NCBI GenBank assembly: GCA_937926515.1
Contig: CALAZZ010000024.1
Coordinates: 1 to 64,000, forward strand
DNA: 64,000 bases
Reading direction: 5' to 3'
From: an uncultured Bacteroidales bacterium
Lineage (GTDB): Bacteria; Bacteroidota; Bacteroidia; Bacteroidales; F082
This document shows positions 44,017-52,662 of this stretch, piece after piece. Both the position numbers and the translations under genes were made by a program. The notes beneath the pieces were generated by a model. It was not told where the DNA came from and ran no database searches. It worked only from the letters and a program-made list of their open reading frames with translations. Within the stretch, counting starts at the first letter, position 1. Each line of letters begins with the position of its first letter.

Positions 44017-45777
44017 ATGAAAACAACCACTGCTTGCATGTTTTTGGCTATGCTGTTATTTCCATCAGCAGCTTTTCTTCAAAATGAATTGTATTTTATT
44101 CGCCTTTCAAATGGATTAGATGAGCCCGAGTTTGAGAAAGGACGCACTGATTTTGCCTTGTCTGATATCAATATGGATGGCCATGTGGACATCCTTTCCA
44201 TAGGTGACCACGGGTCTCCAAATTTCAATTCAGATCAGCATGGCATCATGGTTTGGTTTGGCGATGGACTAGGCAATTTTTCGCTGCATATGGAAGGTAA
44301 TTTTGGTTATGGTGGCATCGCTGTTGGCGACATAAACAATGACGGGTTCAAAGATGTGGCATATGGGATGCACCACAACTATTCGGGCGTTGCTTTCGGT
44401 GATCAGCTTATCGAAGCCGCACTGGGAGATGGTACCGGTATGAACTGGACACCATACGATGTAGGCCTTGCTACAGCAGGCGAAAGCTGGGGGATGTTTG
44501 GTACTGATTTAGCCGATGTGAATAATAATGGCCTTTTAGACCTGGTCAGCATTTCTTTTGGATGTTGTAATGGCATACAGGTATACCTGAACCAAGGTGA
44601 TGGCAGCTGGGAACACAGCTTTGGTGCCTGGGGAGATAATTCTGGAATGATCGTTCAGTTTGCTGATTTCAATAACGATGGCATGATGGATATTCTGGCT
44701 ACGTATCAGCATGGCACCACCTTCTTTGGTGATGGTAATGGAAATTTCTCCCGCAATGATAATGGACTTCCGATTCCAGCAGGATGGTCATTGAATGGGG
44801 TTTCAGCGGCTGATGTCAATAACAATGGAGCAGATGAAATTGCCTTTACCAATTCAAATGGAGGGGTTCATGTGTATGCTTATGATACCCTGTCAGAAAG
44901 CTGGGAAAACATTTCGGGAAACCTTCCTGTTTCGGGAAATTACCAATTCACACAGTTGGTTGATCTCAATAGTGATGGTTTTGTGGACCTATTGGCCTAT
45001 GGCAATCGCGAATTGCAAGCTTGGCTTGGCGATGGGCAAGGCAACTGGACAGCTGATTTTAGCACCACAACCACCGGACAAATGGGTAATGGACGTACAT
45101 TGCGCTCAGGCGGTGACTTCACCAACAATGGATATCCTGATATCGTTCTGGTTACACAGGAAGGTACCTGGATCAGCAGTAAAAATTACCTTTATGTATA
45201 TGCCAACGATGCCACTGCAGACTCGCTTTGGATCAGACCTCTATACCCAAAAGGAAATGAGCGCTTCCATCCCGGTTCAATGCGCTTTATAAAATGGGCT
45301 TCCCAAGTACCACAAAATGAAACATCCACTGTAAGCCTTTATTTATCAGCCTACGGGATACAAGGCCCCTGGGATATTATTGCCGAAAATATCCCAAACA
45401 ATGGCAGTCACCAATGGACTGTTCATGATAAAGCCTCGGACAACTGCTATTTAAAACTGGTAGTGCAAACTGAAAATGATACCGTTACAACAATTACCGA
45501 AAATCCTTTTACGCTTTTGGGTCAACCCACCTCAATTGCAGAGAATCAAAACCAATATATTGACCTTTGGCCTAATCCAGGCCGGGGAAATATATGGATT
45601 CAGGGAAGTAATGGTGTCAACCACCTAACAATGATGGATATCTTTGGTAAAGTCGTGATAAATAAATTAGTAAGAAGCAATGAAATCGATATATCCCATC
45701 TTCCAAAAGGGGTTTATATTTATCAGATTCAATTAGACAACGGTCAGATTCATAACGGAAAATGGATCAAATATTAA
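44017..45777 (+). CDS. Secreted FG-GAP/VCBS repeat protein with T9SS sorting domain
   Basis: 586 residues from MKTTTACMF at 44017. After a signal peptide come about six FG-GAP/VCBS repeats (30-400) marked by DINMDGHVDI, DINNDGFKDV, DVNNNGLLDL, DFNNDGMMDI and DLNSDGFVDL, which look like calcium-binding loops of a beta-propeller. An immunoglobulin-like segment (about 410-500) and a T9SS type A tail (WPNPGRGN to the end) follow. It is a surface-exposed or secreted protein, possibly adhesive; ligand unknown. Confidence 0.9.
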   Translation: MKTTTACMFLAMLLFPSAAFLQNELYFIRLSNGLDEPEFEKGRTDFALSDINMDGHVDILSIGDHGSPNFNSDQHGIMVWFGDGLGNFSLHMEGNFGYGGIAVGDINNDGFKDVAYGMHHNYSGVAFGDQLIEAALGDGTGMNWTPYDVGLATAGESWGMFGTDLADVNNNGLLDLVSISFGCCNGIQVYLNQGDGSWEHSFGAWGDNSGMIVQFADFNNDGMMDILATYQHGTTFFGDGNGNFSRNDNGLPIPAGWSLNGVSAADVNNNGADEIAFTNSNGGVHVYAYDTLSESWENISGNLPVSGNYQFTQLVDLNSDGFVDLLAYGNRELQAWLGDGQGNWTADFSTTTTGQMGNGRTLRSGGDFTNNGYPDIVLVTQEGTWISSKNYLYVYANDATADSLWIRPLYPKGNERFHPGSMRFIKWASQVPQNETSTVSLYLSAYGIQGPWDIIAENIPNNGSHQWTVHDKASDNCYLKLVVQTENDTVTTITENPFTLLGQPTSIAENQNQYIDLWPNPGRGNIWIQGSNGVNHLTMMDIFGKVVINKLVRSNEIDISHLPKGVYIYQIQLDNGQIHNGKWIKY

Positions 45778-45847
45778 TGACAGCGCCCGAATATTTGATA
45801 TCACAAGTTAACTTTTTATTATCCCATCCTAAACAATCAAAAAGCCA

Positions 45848-45855
45848 TACATTTG
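45848..45855 (+). promoter_or_regulatory. Probable -7 box of the symporter operon
   Basis: TACATTTG matches TAnnTTTG, 37 bp before the ATG at 45893. No -33 element at standard spacing. Confidence 0.45.
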
Positions 45856-45892
45856 CGGTTGTTCCAACAATTACAAACCAAATTTAAGTTTC

Positions 45893-47332
45893 ATGACAAT
45901 TAAGATAGTTGTGGTAGCCTTATACGCAATCATGATTGTTGTAGTGGGCTTATTAGCACTTAGAAAAACCAAATCATTTAACGATTTTTTTTTGGGAGGG
46001 GGCAATATAGGGCCATGGATGTCGGCTTTTTCATATGGAACAGCTTACTTTTCAGCAGTATTATTCATTGGATTTGCAGGACAGATCGGTTGGAATTTTG
46101 GTTTTTCAGGCCTGTGGGTTGCATTTTTCAATGCATTTGTCGGTGTTTTGGGAGTGTGGGCAGTATTTGGATGGCGCATCAAAAAAATGTCAGTTGAATA
46201 TCAGGTCAGTACACTTAGTGAATTTCTTGAGAAAAGATATAAAAGCCCTGAATTCAAACTGTTATCTGCTATAGTGATCTTTGTGTTTATGGTCCCCTAC
46301 TCTGCAGCCGTCTTTATGGGTTTATCCTACTTGTTCACAACAACATTTGGAATAGCATACCATTATGCCCTGCTTTTTATGGGAATTTTAACTGCAATCT
46401 ACCTGGTATTGGGAGGTTATAAATCCATGACACGTATTGATCTTGTATTCGGAATAATCATGACCGCAGGCGTGATTGTACTCTATTTCAGCACGGTAAA
46501 AGAAGGCAGTGGATTATCAGCCATTTCAGCTTCGTTGCATGCCATTCATCCAAAACTGGTGGCTGCTATTGGTCCGCCGGGTTTCTGGCCATTGTTTTCC
46601 TTGGTATTTCTTACCAGTATTGCTCCTTTTGCCATGCCTCAACTTATACAGAAGTTTTATGCCATACGCGACAGGAAATCCATAAAAATTGGCATGATTG
46701 CCTCGACTTTCTTCGCTGTTCTGATTGGGGGCGTGGCTTATTTTATTGGCTCCACAACAAGAATTTTTATTTCTCCCACTTCCTCACCGGATGCTTTTAT
46801 AAATGGCCAGCCCATAGCTGACAGGCTGATGCCTGAATTGCTTACAAATGTAATTCCGGAAGCATTGTCGGTATTGATACTATTGCTCATACTTTCTGCA
46901 TCCATGTCGACGCTTGCTGCCCTGGTCTTGATTTCCAGTTCTTCCTTTGCCAAAGATCTGTATGCAGGATTCATAAATAAAACAACCTCTGATAGCGCCC
47001 TTACTGCACTTATGCGTTTTATGAGTGCATTTTTTGTACTCGTTTCAGTATTGTTGGCTTGGGTAAATCTCGATTCCATCGTAGCCATATTGGGTGTGAG
47101 CTGGGGTGCCATCGGGGCATTTTTTCTTGGTCCATTTGTTTGGGGCTTGTTCAATAAAAAGGTTACACGGCTTGGGGGGCTTTCCTCAGGCATCGCAGGT
47201 TTATTCACTTGTCTAATCCTGTATATTGGCGGGATGCCCTCACCACAGGCTGGTACCATTGGGATGATCGTTTCCCTGCTGATAAACCCTTTGGTGAGCT
47301 ATATCGAACTTGCCATAAAAGGCAAGTATTAA
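45893..47332 (+). CDS. Sodium:solute symporter family protein
   Basis: 479 residues with about 13 membrane helices in the LeuT-fold SSS pattern. The first helix ends in DFFLGGGNIGPWMSAFSYGTAYFSA and helix 6 carries the APFAMPQLIQKFYAIRD signature. It takes up a sugar, amino acid, carboxylate or similar with Na+. Only 22 bp before an outer-membrane porin-like gene, so the two probably act together on one substrate. Confidence 0.92.
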   Translation: MTIKIVVVALYAIMIVVVGLLALRKTKSFNDFFLGGGNIGPWMSAFSYGTAYFSAVLFIGFAGQIGWNFGFSGLWVAFFNAFVGVLGVWAVFGWRIKKMSVEYQVSTLSEFLEKRYKSPEFKLLSAIVIFVFMVPYSAAVFMGLSYLFTTTFGIAYHYALLFMGILTAIYLVLGGYKSMTRIDLVFGIIMTAGVIVLYFSTVKEGSGLSAISASLHAIHPKLVAAIGPPGFWPLFSLVFLTSIAPFAMPQLIQKFYAIRDRKSIKIGMIASTFFAVLIGGVAYFIGSTTRIFISPTSSPDAFINGQPIADRLMPELLTNVIPEALSVLILLLILSASMSTLAALVLISSSSFAKDLYAGFINKTTSDSALTALMRFMSAFFVLVSVLLAWVNLDSIVAILGVSWGAIGAFFLGPFVWGLFNKKVTRLGGLSSGIAGLFTCLILYIGGMPSPQAGTIGMIVSLLINPLVSYIELAIKGKY

Positions 47333-47354
47333 GAATGAATTGGAAGCTGAGATT

Positions 47355-48680
47355 ATGAGAGTCTGGCGGTATATATTGTTATTTTGTCTGCTTATTCCAA
47401 CTGGAGCAAAGTCAGACGGTAAACCCTTTGATAAAGTTAAATTTACATTTTCTGAGCGTTTTCGTATGGTTGGTTGGGACAATGCCATTGACCTGAATAA
47501 AAACGGTGATATGAACCAGCATTTTACAAGGCACCGTACCTCGGCAGGCCTGGAGTGGGAGCCAAATCATTCATTAATCTTTCACCTCAAACTCACTCAT
47601 GAATTCAGACATTATTTCACCCCCTCCACTGCTACATTTCATTGGAATGAGGTCTTCTTTGACCAACTCTATATCAGATACAGTTCACAAGAATTCCTCC
47701 GTGGAAGCATCACATTTGGCCGGCAGAATATTTTTCTGGGAGAAGGTTTCGTGATTTGGGACGGACATCCTGTTGATGGAAGCCGTTCAGCTTATTTCAA
47801 CGCCATTCGTTACGATCTGGATCTAAACGCAAAGCATAAAATCACAAGCTTTATTGCCTATCAACCAAAAGAGGACGAGCTGCTACCGGTTATCAATGGT
47901 AAAGATATCGATCCCGTTTTCCAGGGAGATCATTCATACCAGCTTATAGAGCAATCAGAAAAAGCAGTCGCCATGTATTATCAGGGCCGGCTGAAAGAAT
48001 CAGAGATTGATCTCTATTACATCTTCAAATCCATAGCTGATGACGGCATACAATTGGTACCCAAATCGGACATACATACTTTCGGGAGTAGGTTCAGACT
48101 TCATTTTAACCCTCAGTTCAGCTTCACTGTGGAAGGGGCTTATCAAACCGGCAACATCGGTGAAGAAACCCGAACTGCCTATAGTGGACACGCATACCTG
48201 ACCCATTTTTACAAGGAATCAAAATTTGAGTTACCAAATGACATTTCTATAGGTGCTTTCCTCCTTAGCGGAGATAGGACCTCCACTGATAAATATGAAG
48301 CGTGGGAACCATTATTTGCAAGATGGCCAAAGTGGAGCGAATCCTATATTTATACCAGCCTGAAAGAAAACCAAGGCCGTATCGCATATTGGTCGAACAT
48401 ATTGGCACCAAATATTCAGGGTCGCTATCAGTTGGACAATAAGCTTTCGGTTAAATTAAGTTACTTCAAGCTTTTGGCTATGGAACAAACTTTACAAACC
48501 GAATTCCTGAGCGGCAACGGCAAAGTTCGCGGGGATCTGATCACCGCCCAACTAAATTTTAAAATTAATAAACATCTTACAGGACATCTGTTGTATGAGA
48601 TTTTTTACCCGGGTAATTTCTATTTTGATCTGGCTGATCCCTATCACTGGGCAAGGATTGAATTATTGTATGTCCTATAA
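47355..48680 (+). CDS. Alginate-export-like outer-membrane porin
   Basis: 441 residues from MRVWRY at 47355, with a signal peptide ending near residue 21. The rest is beta-strand rich; features such as the conserved EVFFDQLYIRY, FGRQNIFLGEGFVIWDG and DGSRSAYFNAIRYDL resemble the alginate export (AlgE) family, which forms 18-strand barrels. Here it may be a substrate channel for the adjacent symporter, not an exporter. Confidence 0.8.
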   Translation: MRVWRYILLFCLLIPTGAKSDGKPFDKVKFTFSERFRMVGWDNAIDLNKNGDMNQHFTRHRTSAGLEWEPNHSLIFHLKLTHEFRHYFTPSTATFHWNEVFFDQLYIRYSSQEFLRGSITFGRQNIFLGEGFVIWDGHPVDGSRSAYFNAIRYDLDLNAKHKITSFIAYQPKEDELLPVINGKDIDPVFQGDHSYQLIEQSEKAVAMYYQGRLKESEIDLYYIFKSIADDGIQLVPKSDIHTFGSRFRLHFNPQFSFTVEGAYQTGNIGEETRTAYSGHAYLTHFYKESKFELPNDISIGAFLLSGDRTSTDKYEAWEPLFARWPKWSESYIYTSLKENQGRIAYWSNILAPNIQGRYQLDNKLSVKLSYFKLLAMEQTLQTEFLSGNGKVRGDLITAQLNFKINKHLTGHLLYEIFYPGNFYFDLADPYHWARIELLYVL

Positions 48681-48745
48681 TGAAAATTTCATGTTATGCC
48701 CAAACTCATTTATGTCACACGCAAGATAAATACGATCTTTGTATC

Positions 48746-49198
48746 ATGAAGCATCTGATCATCATACTCACATGTGTTGTGGCTTTGACATCCTGTAAAA
48801 AGGATACGGAAGAATGGGTGTGGTGTGCCGATTGCACATTGAATGACATCGTTGGTGATTACCATGGTATGGGACAGTATGTGCATAACGATAATGAGAT
48901 TTATGAAGAAGGACTGGAAGCATACCTTCAAATTACCGGTACATCAACCAATGGGATCAGGGTATTGACAGGTATTGTGAACCGTTTCAATATGAATATT
49001 ACCGGAACTTACAGCGACACCTATTACATTAACCTGGGATCAGAAACCCAGAACTTATCCGCTACCATTTTGCGTTATCAGGATCAATTAAGAATTCAGT
49101 TATCAGCCAAGATTATGGTCTACGATAATAAAACCGAAAGCTATATCACTAGAGAATATATTGATATTGATATGTATAAGAGGTCAGATGATGACTAA
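48746..49198 (+). CDS. Hypothetical lipoprotein
   Basis: 150 residues from MKHLIIILT at 48746. The lipoprotein signal ends ALTSC; a short stretch WVWCADC gives a CxxC pair without the following histidine, so it is not a heme site. The mature part is beta-rich, like small lipocalin-like or META-like lipoproteins. I do not recognise a family. It overlaps the convergent ROK gene by 4 bp. Confidence 0.65.
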   Translation: MKHLIIILTCVVALTSCKKDTEEWVWCADCTLNDIVGDYHGMGQYVHNDNEIYEEGLEAYLQITGTSTNGIRVLTGIVNRFNMNITGTYSDTYYINLGSETQNLSATILRYQDQLRIQLSAKIMVYDNKTESYITREYIDIDMYKRSDDD

Positions 49199-50295
49199 GA
49201 ATCAAGCTTCTGCAGGGCATAGGCATAGGCCCCCACTGCAACAGCCGATGATGTTCCTAATTTACTTACTCCTACACCCATCTTTTTTTCAGGATCAAAC
49301 CACACTTCATTAATGGTAAAGGGCACTTTGACCAATTTTCCGGTTTTAGATATAAATGACTGAATACCAGAGCTGCTTTCCAGGTTATATGCTTTGATCT
49401 CCATTCGGTCCACATGCTGTCCCTGCAAATCGCGAAAGCTTTGATTCATATAATTTACCAGCATGTCGAGGAAGACAGGATAGGCACCTGAAAGGCCGCC
49501 GCCGATTACCACCAATCCATCAATCAATGTTGAAGCATTGGCGATGGCATCAGCAGCAACATGCGCGAGCTCATCCCATGCTTTGATCGCTGCATCCCTA
49601 TTGCCCGGATGCTTTCCACTAGCTATTTTGTAAATAAGCTGAGCCTCAGGACAGTCTTTAGTCTTAAGACCGGCCTCACGCGCATAAACGCGCTTCACAC
49701 CTCTTATTGACACACTATCTTCAACGCTGGTTTCGGGATAAAGCACGTTTCGCATTCTATTAATCTCACCCGAAGCTGAATTATCCCCCTGCAATAATTC
49801 ACCATTGATGACGATACCTCCACCAAATCCTGTTCCCAGGGTTACCCCCAATAAATTGCGGTATTGTTTTGGGTTATTGCTTTCTTTAAGCAGGTTATTT
49901 GCATGTGGTAATAAACCACTTATGGCCTCCCCGTAAGCAAACAGATCACCATCGTTATTGATAAAAACCGGCACCTGGAACATTTCCTCCAGCAAAGCTT
50001 TAAGAGGGATTCCTCCCCTACAGTGCGGTAGATTTTCAAGATCACCAATAATACCATTTTCATAATCAGCGGGTCCGGGAAAGCAAAAACTTATGGCGTC
50101 AGGTTTAGTTTTACTTAGTTGAGCAACTTGTTTGAATCCGTCTATCAATTTATTTAGTATTTCATCCAGGTTCTCACTGGCGGCCGGTATTCTGATTGGC
50201 TCAATAATTTCCTTATAATCCTTCACTGCTGAATACTTAAATCCGGTGCCACCACCATCCATTATAAAAATGATCTTGTCGGTTGTCTGTGTCAT
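49195..50295 (-). CDS. ROK-family sugar kinase or regulator-like protein
   Basis: 366 residues with the actin-like ATPase fold. The N-terminal phosphate motif DGGGTGFKYSAV, the catalytic-site region NNDGDLFAYGEA and LGVTLGTGFGGGIVINGEL, and the adenosine motif VIGGGLSGAYP are present. The cysteine-rich zinc site of classical ROK kinases is not visible, so it belongs to a divergent branch. Probably phosphorylates a hexose or amino sugar; it has no DNA-binding domain. Confidence 0.88.
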   Translation of the reverse strand: MTQTTDKIIFIMDGGGTGFKYSAVKDYKEIIEPIRIPAASENLDEILNKLIDGFKQVAQLSKTKPDAISFCFPGPADYENGIIGDLENLPHCRGGIPLKALLEEMFQVPVFINNDGDLFAYGEAISGLLPHANNLLKESNNPKQYRNLLGVTLGTGFGGGIVINGELLQGDNSASGEINRMRNVLYPETSVEDSVSIRGVKRVYAREAGLKTKDCPEAQLIYKIASGKHPGNRDAAIKAWDELAHVAADAIANASTLIDGLVVIGGGLSGAYPVFLDMLVNYMNQSFRDLQGQHVDRMEIKAYNLESSSGIQSFISKTGKLVKVPFTINEVWFDPEKKMGVGVSKLGTSSAVAVGAYAYALQKLDS

Positions 50296-50387
50296 AAGCA
50301 GATATTTAAAATGATAAATTTAGTATTATTTGATCATATTTTGAACGGAAACTCTGCAATGGCAGCAGATAATTGCAAGTCTTGGCA

Positions 50388-51221
50388 TCAGAATCCGGCA
50401 AGCTGCCATCCTTTGCCTGTAAACCTCATCGCCTCCGCATAACCCGCTTTTTTAACAGCCTCGTAAGCTTCAGGAAACAGCATTTTCAGTTCTTCTGGTC
50501 GATGTGCATCAGAGCTGATGATGATGGGTATGGAAAGCTTATGCATCTCCTTTAGCACCCAGGTTGAAGGGAACAAGCTATCACAGCGTCTTTTATATAT
50601 TCCACGTGTGTTCACTTCTGCAATCAGACCCCTTTCGCTAATAAGTGTTAAGGTCTCCATCACAAGGTTTCTATACCAATTTTCATCCTCAGTGAAATAA
50701 CGATTTTGATTATGCATTTTGATTTTGTCCAGATGCCCAACCACATCCATCTGCTGGCTATCGATCATGCGATTCGTTTGTTCGTAAAAGGCTTTTACCC
50801 CAAGCTGAATATTGTTATCATAAAACATTTGCAAACCTTCATCGTAGATTTCCCTGTTCGGGCCATCAGTAAACCACAGATCCTTTGCATCACCTTTACC
50901 CACCAAATGTACCGACCCGATCACATAATCCAGGTTCCCCATGTCTTTTAGACTGCTGAAATTTGTTGACATTCCCGGGATATAATCAATTTCAAGGCCG
51001 AGATAAATGTCAATTTGGTTTTTATACCTTTCTTTCAGAGTTCTGATCTCGTTACAATAATCCTGATAATCATTCGCTTTGATCGAAAAAGGATTGTCGA
51101 ACGGCAAAGGTGAATGATCAGAAAACCCAAGTGTTTTCATCCCCATCCGAATGGCCTCATTGACATAGTCAATGGGTGGTTTTAGTCCATCTGAATAATG
51201 AGTATGTGTATGTAAATTCAT
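50388..51221 (-). CDS. PHP-domain histidinol-phosphatase-like hydrolase
   Basis: 277 residues starting with the metal-binding motif HTHTHYSDG (residues 4-12); other ligands appear in GFSDHSPLP, LGLEIDY, VVGHLDK and SSDAHRPEEL, giving the full set for a three-metal PHP phosphoesterase. Family members dephosphorylate histidinol phosphate; no histidine genes are nearby, so it could act on another phosphoester. Confidence 0.9.
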   Translation of the reverse strand: MNLHTHTHYSDGLKPPIDYVNEAIRMGMKTLGFSDHSPLPFDNPFSIKANDYQDYCNEIRTLKERYKNQIDIYLGLEIDYIPGMSTNFSSLKDMGNLDYVIGSVHLVGKGDAKDLWFTDGPNREIYDEGLQMFYDNNIQLGVKAFYEQTNRMIDSQQMDVVGHLDKIKMHNQNRYFTEDENWYRNLVMETLTLISERGLIAEVNTRGIYKRRCDSLFPSTWVLKEMHKLSIPIIISSDAHRPEELKMLFPEAYEAVKKAGYAEAMRFTGKGWQLAGF

Positions 51222-51296
51222 TAATTGATTTTAAATTTTGCTTATGAAATCGCCCTAAAACAATATACATGAGGAGCATTGATGGCAGTCAAACTA

Positions 51297-52547
51297 TTAA
51301 ACCAATACATTGGCAGTATTTTCAACCAGTTTATACACCTTATCTCCACGCCGCAAGAGTGATTTAACGGGAATCGAACAATGATCACCTTTTACCGTTT
51401 CATTCACAGGCTTAAGATCAACACGTATCTCAGCAATTACATCTTCGTAAACCCCCGTTGTAGGCCCGGTTATCAGTATCTGGTCACCCAACTTGAGTGA
51501 TTGGGTTTCCATCTTGACCTCCGCAACATTTATTTTGCTGAAGAAATTGTTGATTTTACCTACATATATTTTCTTCTGTGTTGCTTGCGAACCGTACTGG
51601 CCGGTCCATTCGCCCAGTTTACGTCCCAGGTAATACCCATCCCAAAACCCCCTGTTATATACTTTCTTCAATCGGTTGTTAAATTCTTCAACAAGCTCGG
51701 GTGAATAAGTACCATCCTGCACAGCTGCAACAGCCTCATGATATACCTTTGTGACCACTTTTACATATTCAGGCGAACGACCGCGGCCTTCTATTTTAAG
51801 AACTTCAACACCTGCATCGAGTATTTTATCAAGAAATGCAATGGTATTCAGATCCTTAGGCGACATAATATATTCATTGTCAACCTCAATTTCGATCTCA
51901 CTATCTTTGTCTTTGACGTTATAGGCACGGCGGCAGACCTGCATGCATGCTCCCCGATTCGCAGAAGAATTAAGAAGGTCGAGGCTGAGATAACATTTGC
52001 CTGAAACAGCCATGCAAAGGGCACCATGTATAAAAATTTCAATACGAACGAGATCACCTGAAGTCCCTTTGATCTGCTGTTCCCGTATGGAGCTGGTTAT
52101 GGCTGCAACCTGATCGAGGTTCAATTCGCGTGCAGTTACCATCACATCGGCATACTGTGCATAATACCTGACTGCTTCTATATTGGTAATATTGGTCTGG
52201 GTTGACATATGTACTTCAACATCCTGTTTTCTCGCATACTGTATTACCGCCTGATCAGAAGCGATAACAGCTGATATTCCATTTGCCTTAACAGCATCAA
52301 CCAGCTTTCGCATCTCATCAAGCTCCTCATCGTATACCACAGTATTGATGGTGACATAACTTCTTATACTGTTTTCATGGCATATCCTGGCGATCTGTTT
52401 CAGATCACTGATGGTAAAATTCTGCGAAGATCTGGATCGCATATTGAGTTTGCCGACTCCAAAATATACTGAGCCTGCTCCTCCCTGTATCGCAGCCATA
52501 AGGGATTCATACGAACCCACCGGCGCCATGATCTCAATCTTTTTCAT
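51297..52547 (-). CDS. U32 family peptidase-like protein (TrhP/YegQ type)
   Basis: 416 residues. The U32 signature is clear: HGALCMAVSGKCYLS followed by NRGACMQVCRRAY, with the four cysteines that bind an iron-sulfur cluster in characterised relatives. The N-terminal TIM-like barrel starts MAPVGSYESLMAAIQGG. Characterised members take part in tRNA uridine hydroxylation (TrhP) or 23S rRNA hydroxylation (RlhA) rather than bulk proteolysis. It is a single gene with its own space on both sides. Confidence 0.92.
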   Translation of the reverse strand: MKKIEIMAPVGSYESLMAAIQGGAGSVYFGVGKLNMRSRSSQNFTISDLKQIARICHENSIRSYVTINTVVYDEELDEMRKLVDAVKANGISAVIASDQAVIQYARKQDVEVHMSTQTNITNIEAVRYYAQYADVMVTARELNLDQVAAITSSIREQQIKGTSGDLVRIEIFIHGALCMAVSGKCYLSLDLLNSSANRGACMQVCRRAYNVKDKDSEIEIEVDNEYIMSPKDLNTIAFLDKILDAGVEVLKIEGRGRSPEYVKVVTKVYHEAVAAVQDGTYSPELVEEFNNRLKKVYNRGFWDGYYLGRKLGEWTGQYGSQATQKKIYVGKINNFFSKINVAEVKMETQSLKLGDQILITGPTTGVYEDVIAEIRVDLKPVNETVKGDHCSIPVKSLLRRGDKVYKLVENTANVLV

Positions 52548-52604
52548 CAGGCAAAATTAATCATTTCAAATCTGCACATAGGGCAACAATAAAGTGTAAA
52601 TTAA

Positions 52605-52633
52605 CAAAAAGCCAACCTGACAAGAGGCTGGCT
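52605..52633 (-). terminator. Rho-independent terminator of the ribonucleotide reductase gene
   Basis: On the minus strand, AGCCAGCCT (52633-52625) and AGGTTGGCT (52618-52610) pair with one G-T wobble around a 6-nt loop, followed by a run of T (52610-52606). It lies 30 bp after the reductase stop codon. Confidence 0.7.
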
Positions 52634-52662
52634 TTAGATATAACCAATTTTCAATCACTAAT

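Noticed and set aside
44795..45292. 165-residue plus-strand open frame inside the FG-GAP gene
   Set aside because: Out of frame with a clear repeat protein that has signal peptide and T9SS tail; the alternate product has no family features.
46738..47259. 173-residue minus-strand open frame opposite the symporter
   Set aside because: Shadow of the symporter coding sequence; no start signals or homology-like motifs.
48746..49198. Cytochrome-like heme site in the lipoprotein (WCADC)
   Set aside because: The CxxC is followed by threonine, not histidine, so it cannot be a standard c-heme site.
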